Shown: positions 44,491-54,306, counted from the first letter of the stretch. The stretch: 64,000 nt of DNA from Pseudoclavibacter sp. RFBB5 (GCF_002931555.1 NZ_PSTZ01000007.1:1171087-1235086), one strand, 5' to 3'. The notes: generated by a model not told the origin, from the letters alone. A program made the numbers and translations.

Positions 44491-47162
44491 TCGCCCTTCT
44501 CGGAGGTTGCCAGGTTCTGCTCGTGGCGCGAGGCCGCCCGCTCGAGCGCGTACGGCAGCACGCCGCCCGAACGGAGGTAGCGCTGCTCGAGCGACGTGTC
44601 GACGCGTGCGCGCACGGCAAACGAGGTGACCGCACTGGTCTCGGGATGCACCGCCACCACCTCGAGACGGTCGGGCACGTCGGCGTCGGCCGCGAGGCCG
44701 TGGATGCTGAAGCACTCGCTGCCGTCGAGCCCGAGCGTGTCGGCGTTCGTCCCGTCCTCGAACTGCAGCGGGAGCACGCCCATGCCGACCAGGTTGGAGC
44801 GGTGGATGCGCTCGAAGGACTGCGCGATCACGGCCCGGACCCCGAGCAGGCGGGTGACCTTCGCGGCCCAGTCGCGGGACGACCCGGTTCCGTACTCACG
44901 CCCGGCGAGCACGATGAGCGGCACCCCCGCGTCGGCCGCGGCGTCTGCGACCGCGTGGATCTCGCGGATCGGCGCCGTCGCCGCCGGCTCCCCCGCGAGG
45001 AAGTCGCGGGTGCTCCCGCCGTTGCCTGCTGGCACCAGGCGGTTGACGAGGCGGGTGTTCGTGAACCCGCCGAGCTTCATGACGCGCCAGTTGCCGCGCC
45101 GCGAGGCGTAGCTGCTCAGGTCGCGGGCCCCTACCCCGAGCTCGGTCAGGTGTCGGCCCGCCGCACTGGCCGCTGGGATGCGCCCGGCTGGGCAGATGTG
45201 GTCGGTCGTCACCGAGTCCTCGAGGAACATGAGCACTCTCGCACCCTCGATGTCGGCGCTGCCCGCGGCGTCGTCGAGCTCGAGGAACGGCGGCCGCTGC
45301 AGATAGGTCGAATCCTGATCCCAGTCGAAGCCGTCGCCGCCAGGAGCATCCAGCCCCTGCCAGTTCTCGTCGCCGTCGAAGATGGTCGAGTAGGCGTCGG
45401 TGTACATCTCGGGGTCGATGGAGCTCGAGACGGCCTGCTGGATCTCCTGGTCACTCGGCCAGATGTCGGCGAGGTAGACCGGGGCCCCTGCCGCTTCGTA
45501 CCCGAGCGGGTCGCGCGTCAGGTCGACGTGCATCGTGCCGGCGAGCGCGTAGGCGACGACGAGCGGCGGCGAGGCCAGGAAGTTCATGCCGACGTCGTTG
45601 TTGATGCGGCCGTCGAAGTTGCGGTTGCCCGACAACACGGAGGCGACGACGATGCCGTCCTGCTCGATGCCGCTGAGCACCTCGGGAAGGAGATCGCCCG
45701 AGTTGCCGATGCAGGTCATGCAGCCGAACCCGACGAGTCCGAAGCCGAGTTCCTCGAGCGGCGACATGAGCCCCGCCTTCGCGAGGTAGTCGGTGACGAC
45801 TCGAGACCCGGGGGCGAGGCTCGTCTTCACCCACGACTTCGACCGCAGCCCGCGCGCCCTGGCGTTTCGCGCGAGCAGCCCAGCCGCCATCATGACGGCC
45901 GGGTTCGACGTGTTGGTGCAGGAGGTGATGGATGCGATCGCGACGGCGCCGTCCGGAACGGCACGCTCACCCTCGTCGGAGGTGAGCGGCGCGACCTGGT
46001 GCGCCTCCGCGAGGGCACGCGCGGTCGCGCTGGGCGCACCTGCCAGCTCGATGCGGTCCTGCGGGCGCCGCGGGCCGGCCAGGCTCGGAGTGATGCCGTC
46101 GAGGTCGACGACGACCCGACGGTTGTACTCGGCAGGGTTGGCGGGGTCGCTCCAGAGCCCCTGTGCCCGAGCGTAGGTCTCCACGAGGCTCGCCTGCCGC
46201 TCGCTCCTCCCCGTCATGAGCAGGAACTCGATCGTCGCGTCGTCGATCGGGAAGATCGCCGACGTCGAGCCGAACTCCGGGCTCATGTTGGCGATCGTGC
46301 AGCGCGTCGCGAGCGAGACCTCGGCGACGCCCGGCCCGTGGAACTCGACGATGTTCCCGACGACGCCAAGGGCGCGCATCCGCTCAGTGAGCGTCAGCAC
46401 CAGGTCCGTCGCCGTCACGCCTGGTCGGAGACGCCCGATGAGCTCGACGCCCACGACGGGCGGAATGAGCATCGTGACGGGCTCGCCGAGCATGGCGGCC
46501 TCCGCCTCGATGCCGCCGACACCCCACGCCAGCACCGAGAGTCCGTTGACCATCGTGGTGTGGGAGTCGGTGCCCGCGACGGTGTCGGGGAATGCCCGGC
46601 CATCGCGCACCGTGACGACGTCGGCGAGGTACTCGACGTTGACCTGGTGCATGATCCCGGCGCCCGGCGGCACGACCTCCAGCCCCGAGAAGGCCTCACG
46701 GCCCCACTTGATGAAGCGGTAGCGCTCGGCGTTGCGCTCGTACTCGCGGCGCACGTTGAGTGCCGGGGCATCCGGCCGTGCGAAGAAGTCGGTGACCACG
46801 GAGTGATCGACGGTCAGCTGCGCCGGAACCTCGGTGTCGAGCAGCGCTGGGTCCATGCCTCTGGCCGCGAAGGCGTCTCGCATCGCCGCCAGGTCGGTGA
46901 GCACGGGCACGCCGTTCGTGTCGTGCAGGAAGACGCGGGAGGGGTGGAAGGCGATGTCGTGGGTGCCAGCTCCCCCGGAGACGAGCGCGTCGATGTCGCC
47001 TCGCGTCACGACTTCGCCGTCCTGATGCCTGAGCAGATTCTCGAGGATGATCCGGTGCGCGAACGGCAGCCGCTCCGCCCCGGGGACCGCGGCGATGGGC
47101 CAGATCTCGAGGTCGCCGTATGCGGTGGCGAGAACCGTCGTCGTCTCGGTGTCCGTCAGCAC
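44487..47162 (-). CDS. acnA: Aconitate hydratase AcnA-type
   Basis: An 891-aa protein from GTG 47162. The 4Fe-4S ligands lie in SITSCTNTSNPAVMMAAG and GFGCMTCIGNSGDLLPEV. NLVGMGVLPLQFEDGTNADTLGL is the swivelling domain 4. It interconverts citrate, cis-aconitate and isocitrate, or a homologue. The location in a regulated tricarboxylate-uptake operon suggests a dedicated catabolic rather than the housekeeping copy. Confidence 0.9.
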   Translation of the reverse strand: MLTDTETTTVLATAYGDLEIWPIAAVPGAERLPFAHRIILENLLRHQDGEVVTRGDIDALVSGGAGTHDIAFHPSRVFLHDTNGVPVLTDLAAMRDAFAARGMDPALLDTEVPAQLTVDHSVVTDFFARPDAPALNVRREYERNAERYRFIKWGREAFSGLEVVPPGAGIMHQVNVEYLADVVTVRDGRAFPDTVAGTDSHTTMVNGLSVLAWGVGGIEAEAAMLGEPVTMLIPPVVGVELIGRLRPGVTATDLVLTLTERMRALGVVGNIVEFHGPGVAEVSLATRCTIANMSPEFGSTSAIFPIDDATIEFLLMTGRSERQASLVETYARAQGLWSDPANPAEYNRRVVVDLDGITPSLAGPRRPQDRIELAGAPSATARALAEAHQVAPLTSDEGERAVPDGAVAIASITSCTNTSNPAVMMAAGLLARNARARGLRSKSWVKTSLAPGSRVVTDYLAKAGLMSPLEELGFGLVGFGCMTCIGNSGDLLPEVLSGIEQDGIVVASVLSGNRNFDGRINNDVGMNFLASPPLVVAYALAGTMHVDLTRDPLGYEAAGAPVYLADIWPSDQEIQQAVSSSIDPEMYTDAYSTIFDGDENWQGLDAPGGDGFDWDQDSTYLQRPPFLELDDAAGSADIEGARVLMFLEDSVTTDHICPAGRIPAASAAGRHLTELGVGARDLSSYASRRGNWRVMKLGGFTNTRLVNRLVPAGNGGSTRDFLAGEPAATAPIREIHAVADAAADAGVPLIVLAGREYGTGSSRDWAAKVTRLLGVRAVIAQSFERIHRSNLVGMGVLPLQFEDGTNADTLGLDGSECFSIHGLAADADVPDRLEVVAVHPETSAVTSFAVRARVDTSLEQRYLRSGGVLPYALERAASRHEQNLATSEKGE

Positions 47163-47240
47163 GCTTCCTCCGTCTCATTCCACGTTGTAGGTTATAGGCT
47201 CGATGCTACATGATGCCGTGGGAGTTGCTACCATCGGCAT

Positions 47241-47951
47241 ATGCCCGCCCCTGCATCCCCGCTGCAGCCGCTGTTCCGAAGCAAGAGCGAACTCGCCTAC
47301 GAGGAACTCCGCCGCCGCATCCTGACCGGCGTCATCGAACCGGGTGAGGTCATCGGGCAGACGAAGCTGGCCGCCGAACTCGGCCTGAGCACGACCCCGC
47401 TGCGGGAAGCCCTCAAACGCCTGTCCACCGAAGGACTCGTGGAGCTCGGCTCGCACCGGGACGCCCGGGTCGTCCCGCTCTCCCAGGCGGAGGCGCAGAA
47501 CCTGTACGAAGTGCGCGCCGCCGCCGACCCCCTCGCGTGCGGTCTCGCAGCGGAACGAAGAGACGACGCGGACATCGCGCGCATTGATGCGGCACTCAGT
47601 GAGCTCGAACCACTCACCGGGGTCGCTTCCCCGGAAGCGCTTGACGCCCACCGCCGCTTCCACCTCGCCATCTACGAGGCCGCCGCCAACCCGACACTCC
47701 TCGGCATCCTCGAGGGACTCTGGGACAAGACCGACCTCTACCGACAGCGGGCGCTGCGCGCCTGGTCCCCGACGGCGGAGGACCGGGCACGGGTGCACCG
47801 GCAGCACACTGCCCTCCGAGACGCGATCGTCGCCGGCGATCCGGAGCTGGCCCGCGAGCGCTCCCGCAAGCACATCACGCACAGCCTCGGGCGTCGCGCG
47901 ATCGGCACCCTCGAGCCGAGCGCTGCGCGCGACTCCGAGACCGCGGAGTGA
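47241..47951 (+). CDS. GntR family regulator with FCD domain
   Basis: A 236-aa protein. HTH: GQTKLAAELGLSTTPLREALKRLS; FCD domain: RAAADPLACGLAAERRDDAD and FHLAIYEAAANPTLLGIL. It is divergent from acnA (78-nt gap) and so likely controls acnA-rraA-tctCBA in response to the imported acid. A loose inverted repeat TGTAG-N15-CTACA (47186-47210) in the gap could be its operator. Confidence 0.88.
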   Translation: MPAPASPLQPLFRSKSELAYEELRRRILTGVIEPGEVIGQTKLAAELGLSTTPLREALKRLSTEGLVELGSHRDARVVPLSQAEAQNLYEVRAAADPLACGLAAERRDDADIARIDAALSELEPLTGVASPEALDAHRRFHLAIYEAAANPTLLGILEGLWDKTDLYRQRALRAWSPTAEDRARVHRQHTALRDAIVAGDPELARERSRKHITHSLGRRAIGTLEPSAARDSETAE

Positions 47952-47974
47952 CGCGCGCGACGGAGGTGCGCTGA

Positions 47975-49144
47975 ATGCCGGGCACACCCGGCTCGCGGTG
48001 GCCGTGGATCATCGTGCACGCCGTGCTCATCCAGGTGCTCACGTATGCGGTTCGCCCCGGGCTCTCGTTCGCCGTGCTCGAAGCGGGCGGCCAGGAGGCC
48101 GTCATCGGCCTGCTCGCGACGTCGTTCGCGCTCCCGGCTCTCCTCCTCGCCCTGCCCGCCGGCCGGCTCACGGATGGGCGCGGCGAACGCACCATCGCGG
48201 TGCTCGGCAGCGTCCTGCTCATCGCCGCGATCGGCATCGCGCTGGTGTCCCTGCAGAGCGTCGCAGGCCTCATGGTCGCGGCCCTCGTCCTCGGCGTCGG
48301 ACATCTGCTCAGCATCATCAGCGAGCAGACCGCAGTCGCCAATCGCTCGAAGGCGGGGGCTCGGGAATCGGCGTTCGGGCTCTACACGCTCGCCGCATCC
48401 ATCGGCCAGACGCTCGGCCCGCTGCTGCTGGCCATCCCGAACCCCGCCGGCCCTGGCCCAAACCTCTCGCTCGTGTTCTGGTGCGCCATGGGAGCCGCCG
48501 TCCTGCTCGGCGTCGCCAGCCTCTTCCTGGGGAGCGGGTCGCGAGGCGTCAGCACCGCGAAGCGGCCGGGGTCGTTCGCGTCGAGCCGGAAGATCCTGCG
48601 CGAGCCAGGCGCATTCCGGGCCGTCGTCGCGGGCGGGATCGCCATCGCCTCCGTCGACGTGACGCTCGCGTTCTGGCCCGCGCTCAGCACGCAGCCCGGC
48701 ATCTCCGCGGCGCTCGTGAGCCTCATGCTGACGAGCCGCGCCCTCGCGACGCTCGCCTCCCGAGCGGCCCTCCCCGCGCTCAGTCGACGTCTCTCCCGGC
48801 GCATGCTGCTGCTGATCTCGCTGGGAGCGGCGGCGGTGACGCTCGCCCTCACGGGCCTCCCGATCGGCCCGATCTGGCTCGTGGTCGCGGCCGTGCTCTA
48901 CGGGTTCGCGATCGGTGTCACGCAGCCCATCACGATGGCCTGGCTCACCGATGTGGCGCCGGAGGATCAGCGCGGCCTCGCTCTCTCGCTCCGACTCATC
49001 GGCAACAGGCTCGCGCAGTCGCTCATCCCGGCGGGGGCTGGGCTCCTCACCCCGCTCACCGGGGGCGGCGGGGTGCTCGTCGCCATCGGCGCCTCGCTCG
49101 CGGCCGCCGCCACGGTCGCCTACACGCAGAAGAAGCGGGACTAG
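47975..49144 (+). CDS. MFS transporter
   Basis: A 389-aa, 12-helix major facilitator starting at ATG 47975 with CGGAGG upstream. PAGRLTDGRGERTIAVLG is motif A; PITMAWLTDVAPEDQRGLALSLRL shows the second-half counterpart. It follows the gntR gene by 23 nt and may bring in or export a related acid. Substrate unknown. Confidence 0.82.
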   Translation: MPGTPGSRWPWIIVHAVLIQVLTYAVRPGLSFAVLEAGGQEAVIGLLATSFALPALLLALPAGRLTDGRGERTIAVLGSVLLIAAIGIALVSLQSVAGLMVAALVLGVGHLLSIISEQTAVANRSKAGARESAFGLYTLAASIGQTLGPLLLAIPNPAGPGPNLSLVFWCAMGAAVLLGVASLFLGSGSRGVSTAKRPGSFASSRKILREPGAFRAVVAGGIAIASVDVTLAFWPALSTQPGISAALVSLMLTSRALATLASRAALPALSRRLSRRMLLLISLGAAAVTLALTGLPIGPIWLVVAAVLYGFAIGVTQPITMAWLTDVAPEDQRGLALSLRLIGNRLAQSLIPAGAGLLTPLTGGGGVLVAIGASLAAAATVAYTQKKRD

Positions 49145-49177
49145 CCGTCGGCCGGCGCCGCATCGTTCAACCGAAGA

Positions 49178-49225
49178 ACCCCGGTGTCCACCTCGAGGGC
49201 GCATCCTCGAGGTGACCACCGGGGT
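49178..49225. terminator. Bidirectional terminator, MFS gene / PTS gene
   Basis: Outer 9-bp stem ACCCCGGTG / CACCGGGGT, a 2-nt internal mismatch, then inner 10-bp stem CACCTCGAGG / CCTCGAGGTG with a 6-nt loop. Confidence 0.82.
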
Positions 49226-49273
49226 CTCCGCTCTGTCGCCCCGCGCCGCCGACGACGTGGCGGCGCGGGAACT

Positions 49274-51361
49274 CTAGACGCCCGCGGGCTCGCGCTTCCC
49301 GAGGCGAACCTTCTTGACGGCGCGTTCCGTCTCGAGGTCGTTGTCGCTGTACCCGAAGAAGTAGGTGAGCGTGAACGAGACCACGAGTGCAGCCGTGGAG
49401 GCGATGAGGAATCCGAAGAAGCTGTGGTCGAGCCCTGCAGGGTTCACGAACGACGGGAAGCCGACGAACGCTCCCGTGAAGCCGTACATGTTCACATCCA
49501 TGAGCCCCGTGAGGAAGCCACCGACCGCGCCACCGGCGGACGCGGTGATGAAGACCCGACCGTATTTGAGGTTCAAGCCGTACATCGCCGGTTCCGTGAT
49601 GCCGCAGAACGCCGAGATGGTCGCGGGGCCCGCGAGGGTCTTGATCTTCTGGCTGCGCGTGCGGATCCAGATCGCCAGCGCGCCGCCACCCTGCGCCACC
49701 ATGGTCGCCGAGATGATCGCGTTGAGCGGCGACGAGCCGTCGATCGCGATCTGCGAGGCGACGAGCGGGATGACCGCCCAATGCAGGCCGAAGATGACGA
49801 GGCACTGGTAGAGGGCGCCGATGATGAGGCCAGCGATCGCGTAGTTGACCTCGAGCACGCCGTTGATGCCGTTCGCGATGCCGCCCGAGATGGTCATGAT
49901 GATGGGGCCGAAGACCACGAGCATGACGGTCGAGATGATGAAGACCTCGAGCAGCGGTGCGAAGATCATCCGCACGACCGCCGGAATGTACTTCTTGAGC
50001 TGCGGCTCGAGCAGCGACGCGAGGTAGGCGGCGACGATGATCGGGAAGATCGAGTACGCGTAGGCGTTGCCCTGCGGCAGCGCCACGGGGATGCCGAAGA
50101 AGTCGGCGTTGAAGATCGTGTTGCCGAGCTGGCTGACGACCGTGTAGCCGTCGGCCGCAGGGTCCGACATCGAGACGACCGAGGGGAACACGAGCACGCC
50201 GCCGATGATGGCGACGATGATGGGGTCGGAGCCGAACCTGCGTGCCGCCGTGAACCCGATGATGATGGGCAGGAAGTAGAACATCGACGACGACATCGCG
50301 TCGATGAGCGCGTAGGTCGAGCTGTCGCTCTCGACGACCCCGAACTGCGTCAGCAGGGCCAGGATGCCCTTCAGGATTCCGGATGCGGCGAGCAGCCCGA
50401 TCACGGGGATCATCGAGCCGGTGATGACGCCGATGAGCGAGCTGAAGCCGAACTGGAACCACCCGACGATGGTCGTCGGCCGCTCGGCTGGCTCGTCGTC
50501 AGGCGACGCCTCCCCCGTGCCGCCGATGACACGGACCACGGCGTCGTAGACGTCTTCCACGGCCGGGCCGATGACGACCTGATACTGGCCGCCGGCCTTG
50601 ATGACGTCGATGACGCCATCGAGGTTCTTGACGAGGTCGTCGTTGGCCGCTTCCGTGTCCTTCAGCGTGAAGCGAACGCGGGTGATGCAGTGGACGACGT
50701 TGCGGATGTTGTCCTTGCCGCCGATGCCCTCGACGATGTCGTAGGCGAGGGCGTCGAATCCGGTCGCGCCGGAGGGGTGCCCGGTGGCCACGGCGGTCTT
50801 CGCAGCCGCGGGCGAAGCCGCGCTCTGCGCTGACGCCTCCGTGGTTGCCGTTGCCGCTGGCGCCGCCGCTGGCGCATCCGCATCCTGCTCGGGGATGTCG
50901 AGGGTCGCAGCCCGCTCGCCGAGCCCGATGGGGCCGGTCGCGGCTTCGACGGAGCCCTTCTTCTGGGCCAGGTTGAGGAAGATCACCATGGTCATGGTGC
51001 TCTTGCCCGCGGCTTCGACGGCGGCGAGATCCATGCGCCCGAGCGGCTGCCCGGCCTCGACGCGGTCGTCGACGTCGACGTGCATCGCGAAGGGTGCGCC
51101 CTCGAGCTCGACCGTGTCGATGCCCATGTGCACAAGCACCTCGAGGCCGTCGTCGGTGCGGATGCCGAAGGCGTGCGCGGTCTTGGCGACCATGATGACG
51201 GTTCCGCTGCACGGCGCGACGACATCGTCTGCGTTCGGCGCGACGGCGAACCCGTCGCCCATGGCCTTCGAGGCGAACATGGGGTCTGGGACATCGGTGA
51301 TGGCGACCATCGTGCCGGCGAGCGGCGCGACGATGCCTCCGCTGAGTTCGGTCTGGGACAT
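49274..51361 (-). CDS. treB: PTS trehalose-type enzyme IIABC fusion
   Basis: A 695-aa protein with the order IIA-IIB-IIC. In IIA the two histidines H63 (TAHAFGI) and H78 (VLVHMGIDTVEL) have the 15-residue spacing of IIA-Glc, H78 being the phosphorylation site. An Ala-rich linker (about 157-195) leads to IIB with phospho-Cys C225 (NVVHCITRVRF), then about ten IIC helices. It follows treC by 8 nt, so the sugar is most likely trehalose, taken up as trehalose-6-phosphate. Confidence 0.88.
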   Translation of the reverse strand: MSQTELSGGIVAPLAGTMVAITDVPDPMFASKAMGDGFAVAPNADDVVAPCSGTVIMVAKTAHAFGIRTDDGLEVLVHMGIDTVELEGAPFAMHVDVDDRVEAGQPLGRMDLAAVEAAGKSTMTMVIFLNLAQKKGSVEAATGPIGLGERAATLDIPEQDADAPAAAPAATATTEASAQSAASPAAAKTAVATGHPSGATGFDALAYDIVEGIGGKDNIRNVVHCITRVRFTLKDTEAANDDLVKNLDGVIDVIKAGGQYQVVIGPAVEDVYDAVVRVIGGTGEASPDDEPAERPTTIVGWFQFGFSSLIGVITGSMIPVIGLLAASGILKGILALLTQFGVVESDSSTYALIDAMSSSMFYFLPIIIGFTAARRFGSDPIIVAIIGGVLVFPSVVSMSDPAADGYTVVSQLGNTIFNADFFGIPVALPQGNAYAYSIFPIIVAAYLASLLEPQLKKYIPAVVRMIFAPLLEVFIISTVMLVVFGPIIMTISGGIANGINGVLEVNYAIAGLIIGALYQCLVIFGLHWAVIPLVASQIAIDGSSPLNAIISATMVAQGGGALAIWIRTRSQKIKTLAGPATISAFCGITEPAMYGLNLKYGRVFITASAGGAVGGFLTGLMDVNMYGFTGAFVGFPSFVNPAGLDHSFFGFLIASTAALVVSFTLTYFFGYSDNDLETERAVKKVRLGKREPAGV

Positions 51362-51369
51362 TGCTGCTC

Positions 51370-53049
51370 CTAGCTTTCGGAAGGTTCGAGGAGGATCGCG
51401 AGCGCCTCGTACGGCGCGAGCTCGACGTCGGGCGAGCTCGGCGCGGCGGCGCGGTCGATGGTGGAGATGAGCACGCGACCCGAAGTGAACTCGGCCGGCA
51501 CGTCGATGCGCGTGGGGCTGTCGAGGAAGTTCGCGAGGACGAGCAGGCGCGTCTCGCCGAGCGTGCGCTCGTAGGCGAAGACGTGCGGGTGCTCTGGCGA
51601 ATACCCGGCTATCTCACCGTGGCTGATGACGGGGTGCGCCTTCCGCAGCTCGATGAGCCGGCGGTAGTAGGGCAGGATGCGCCCGTTCCGCTCCTCGGCA
51701 GCCACGTTGATGAGCTCGGCGTTCGTGGGCCGGAGCCACGGCGTGCCCGAGGTGAAGCCGGCGGTTGGGCCGGGCTCCCACTGCATGGGGGTGCGGGCGT
51801 TGTCTCTGGCCTTCGCGCGGACGATCTGCAGTGCGTCCTCGTCGGACAGGCCGGTGCCGACAAGCGCCGTGTGCGCGTTGATCGCCTCGACGTCGACGTA
51901 GTCGTCGATCGACGTGTACTCGGGGTCGGTCATGCCGATCTCCTCCCCCATGTACACGTACGGCGTGCCGCGGAACAGGTGCAGGAGCGTGGCGTGCATC
52001 ATCGCCGACTCGACCCGGAACCGGCCCGCGTCACCGAAGCGGTTGAGCGCGCGAGGCTGGTCGTGGTTGTTCCAGAACAGCGCGTTCCAGCCGCCGCCAG
52101 CCTGCATCCCGTCGGCCCACTCCATGAGCACACGGCGCAGCTCGTCGAGCTCGAAGCGCCCGACCGACCACTTCTTGCCGTCGATGTAGTCGACCTTGAG
52201 GTGGTGGAAGTTGAACACCATGGAGAGGGCCCCGGATTCGGGATGCGAGTACTCGACGCACCGCTCGATCGAGGTCGAGGACATCTCGCCGACCGTGACG
52301 CATCCTGCATCCTTCCCGTAGGAGGCCTCCGCCAGCTCGCGCAGGAACGTCGTGACGAGCTCGCCGTCGGTGTACATGTACCGGTCGTCGGCACCCTCGG
52401 GCGCCGAGGGCAGGTCGACGGGCTTGGAGATGAGGTTGATGACGTCGAAGCGGAACCCGCGCACGCCCTTGAGCCGCCAGAACTCGACGATCTTGGCCAT
52501 CTCGCTGCGCACTCGAGGGTTGTGCCAGTTGAGGTCCGCCTGCGTGCGGTCGAAGAGGTGCAGGTAGTACTCGTCGGTGTCGCCGAAGCGGTCCCACGCC
52601 GCTCCCCCGAACTTCGACACCCAGTTGTTCGGGGGGCCGCCGTCTTCGCCCGCGGGCCGCACGAAGTAGAAGTCGCGATATTCGTCCTCGCCCGCGAGCG
52701 CCCGCTGGAACCACTCGTGCTCGGTCGACGTGTGGTTGAGCACCATGTCGAGCATGACGTCGATGCCCTCTGCTCTGAGGCCGGCGACGAGCTCCTCGAA
52801 GTCCGCCATCGTGCCCATCTCGGGGTCGATGCGGTAGTAGTCGGAGATGTCGTAGCCGTTGTCAGCCTGCGGCGACGCGAAGAACGGGTTGAACCAGACC
52901 ATGTCCACGCCGAGCGACGCGATGTACGGGATCTTCCGGATCACACCGCGGAGGTCGCCGACGCCGCTACCCGTGGAGTCGAGGAAGGACTTCGGGTAGA
53001 TCTGGTAGACGGTGCTCTGCTGGAAGCCGCCGTTGGATTCAGTACGCAT
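51370..53049 (-). CDS. treC: Trehalose-6-phosphate hydrolase (GH13)
   Basis: A 559-aa enzyme from ATG 53049; longer upstream in-frame starts lie in the operator region. GH13 features: VYQIYPKSFLDSTGSGVGDL, DMVLNHTS, nucleophile Asp in GFRFDVIN, acid Glu in VTVGEMSS, and NNHDQPRALNRFGD. It splits trehalose-6-phosphate (or a related alpha-glucoside phosphate) into glucose and glucose-6-phosphate. Operon with the IIABC and LacI genes. Confidence 0.86.
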   Translation of the reverse strand: MRTESNGGFQQSTVYQIYPKSFLDSTGSGVGDLRGVIRKIPYIASLGVDMVWFNPFFASPQADNGYDISDYYRIDPEMGTMADFEELVAGLRAEGIDVMLDMVLNHTSTEHEWFQRALAGEDEYRDFYFVRPAGEDGGPPNNWVSKFGGAAWDRFGDTDEYYLHLFDRTQADLNWHNPRVRSEMAKIVEFWRLKGVRGFRFDVINLISKPVDLPSAPEGADDRYMYTDGELVTTFLRELAEASYGKDAGCVTVGEMSSTSIERCVEYSHPESGALSMVFNFHHLKVDYIDGKKWSVGRFELDELRRVLMEWADGMQAGGGWNALFWNNHDQPRALNRFGDAGRFRVESAMMHATLLHLFRGTPYVYMGEEIGMTDPEYTSIDDYVDVEAINAHTALVGTGLSDEDALQIVRAKARDNARTPMQWEPGPTAGFTSGTPWLRPTNAELINVAAEERNGRILPYYRRLIELRKAHPVISHGEIAGYSPEHPHVFAYERTLGETRLLVLANFLDSPTRIDVPAEFTSGRVLISTIDRAAAPSSPDVELAPYEALAILLEPSES

Positions 53050-53100
53050 TGGCAGAAGCCTAGGACCGGGGCCGACGCGATTCGGGGCGCTTGCGTGACT

Positions 53101-53120
53101 GTTGCGTGCCTTTGCGCAAC
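53101..53120 (-). promoter_or_regulatory. LacI-type operator upstream of treC
   Basis: GTTGCG (53101-53106) and CGCAAC (53115-53120) form an inverted repeat between the LacI gene and treC. A related TTGCGTGAC segment lies next to it at 53091. Similar TTGCGCAA-like sites are bound by LacI family sugar regulators. Confidence 0.6.
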
Positions 53121-53155
53121 TGGCCGGAACCACCCGCAAGACCGCGAAGCGCGCG

Positions 53156-54178
53156 CTATCTCGCGGTCGGGTGCCCCGTCGATTCGCGGATGACGAGGCG
53201 CGTCTCGAGCGTGACCGCCTCGCTCGGCGGGTCACCCTGCAGGGCACGCAACGCCATCGATGCCGCGAGGTGTCCCTGCTGGCGTGCAGGCTGCGCGATC
53301 GTGGTGAGGTGCATGAGGCTCGCGATCGGACTGTCGTCGACGCCGATGATCGAGAGGTCCTCGGGGATGCGCACCCCGGCCTTGCGGAACGCGGACATCA
53401 TGCCGGAGGCGAGGTCGTCGGACGACGCGAAGACCGCATCTGGCAGGCGCTCCCCGGCCAGCAGCTGCTCCGCGGCGACCTGGCCCGCCGTGGGGCCGAA
53501 CGGCACCTGCACCTGCCAGCTCGGGTCGAGTCCAGCTCGCTGCATGCGGGACTCGAAGCCCTCGGCTCGGCGGCGGGAGGCGTTGCCTGGCGTGCCCTCG
53601 TGGTCGGTGCTCGACGCGTAGACGATGCTCGTGCATCCGCCGTTGATGAGGGAGTTCGTGGCCTGCTGGCCGACGACGACGTCGTCGATGCCGACGCTCG
53701 CGACGCCCTCGACGACGGATCCAGCCACGACGACGGGAACGCCGAGGCGCCGCACGTCAGGGACCGGCATGCGATGCGGCATCGGCACGAGCACCACGAC
53801 ATCGCTGCTGCGGGAGAGCGCGGTGGCTTCGAAGAGCTTGGCCCGTTCACGCCCGGAGAGCCCCTGGTAGACGGTGAGCGTCGCGCCCGTCGGGGTGAGC
53901 ACGTCGTGGAGCCCGGCGAGGATGGAGCCGAAGACCCAGCGGTCGGGTTCCGGGATGACGGCCGTGATCCGCCCCGCCGTTCGGGCGTCCCGGTTCTGCT
54001 CTCGGCCGACGTCGTCGGCCAGATACCCCTGGGCCCGCGCGATCCTGCGGATCTCCGCGCGCTTCGCCGTGGAGACGCCGGGCACGCCGCTGAGCGCCCG
54101 CGAGACGGTGGAGACGGAGACGCCCGCGGCGGCGGCGATGCCGGCCATGCCAACGGGCGAGGTGTCTTCTGGCTCCAT
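53156..54178 (-). CDS. treR: LacI family regulator (TreR-like)
   Basis: A 340-aa repressor. The HTH GMAGIAAAAGVSVSTVSRAL with hinge GVPGVSTAKRAEIRRIARAQGYL is typical; the effector domain has VFASSDDLASGMMSAFRKAG and LSIIGVDDSPIASLM. Next to treC and the PTS gene it is probably the trehalose-6-phosphate-responsive regulator. It precedes treC by about 105 nt holding the operator. Confidence 0.85.
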   Translation of the reverse strand: MEPEDTSPVGMAGIAAAAGVSVSTVSRALSGVPGVSTAKRAEIRRIARAQGYLADDVGREQNRDARTAGRITAVIPEPDRWVFGSILAGLHDVLTPTGATLTVYQGLSGRERAKLFEATALSRSSDVVVLVPMPHRMPVPDVRRLGVPVVVAGSVVEGVASVGIDDVVVGQQATNSLINGGCTSIVYASSTDHEGTPGNASRRRAEGFESRMQRAGLDPSWQVQVPFGPTAGQVAAEQLLAGERLPDAVFASSDDLASGMMSAFRKAGVRIPEDLSIIGVDDSPIASLMHLTTIAQPARQQGHLAASMALRALQGDPPSEAVTLETRLVIRESTGHPTAR

Positions 54179-54251
54179 GATCGCGACTATAGCCGTTCGG
54201 ATACGGGCAAGGACCTCGCCCGGGAGGCCCGCGTGAGCGCCACGACGGAAA

Positions 54252-54287
54252 TCGGGCCGCCGGCTCCGAGAGGAGCAGACGGCCCGA
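54252..54287 (-). terminator. Terminator of the ABC transporter operon
   Basis: Outer stem TCGGGCCG / CGGCCCGA and inner stem GCTCC / GGAGC with a GAGA loop, 20 nt downstream of the ABC ATPase stop. Confidence 0.7.
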
Positions 54288-54306
54288 GTTCACGGTGCCG
54301 ACGTGA

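Noticed and set aside
47186..47210. TGTAG-N15-CTACA inverted repeat between acnA and gntR
   Set aside because: Five-base arms with a long spacer are likely by chance; mentioned only within the regulator entry.
44457..47213. 918-codon open frame on the plus strand
   Set aside because: It is exactly antisense to the well-supported aconitase gene and its product has the low-complexity Arg/Val/Asp composition of a high-GC shadow frame.
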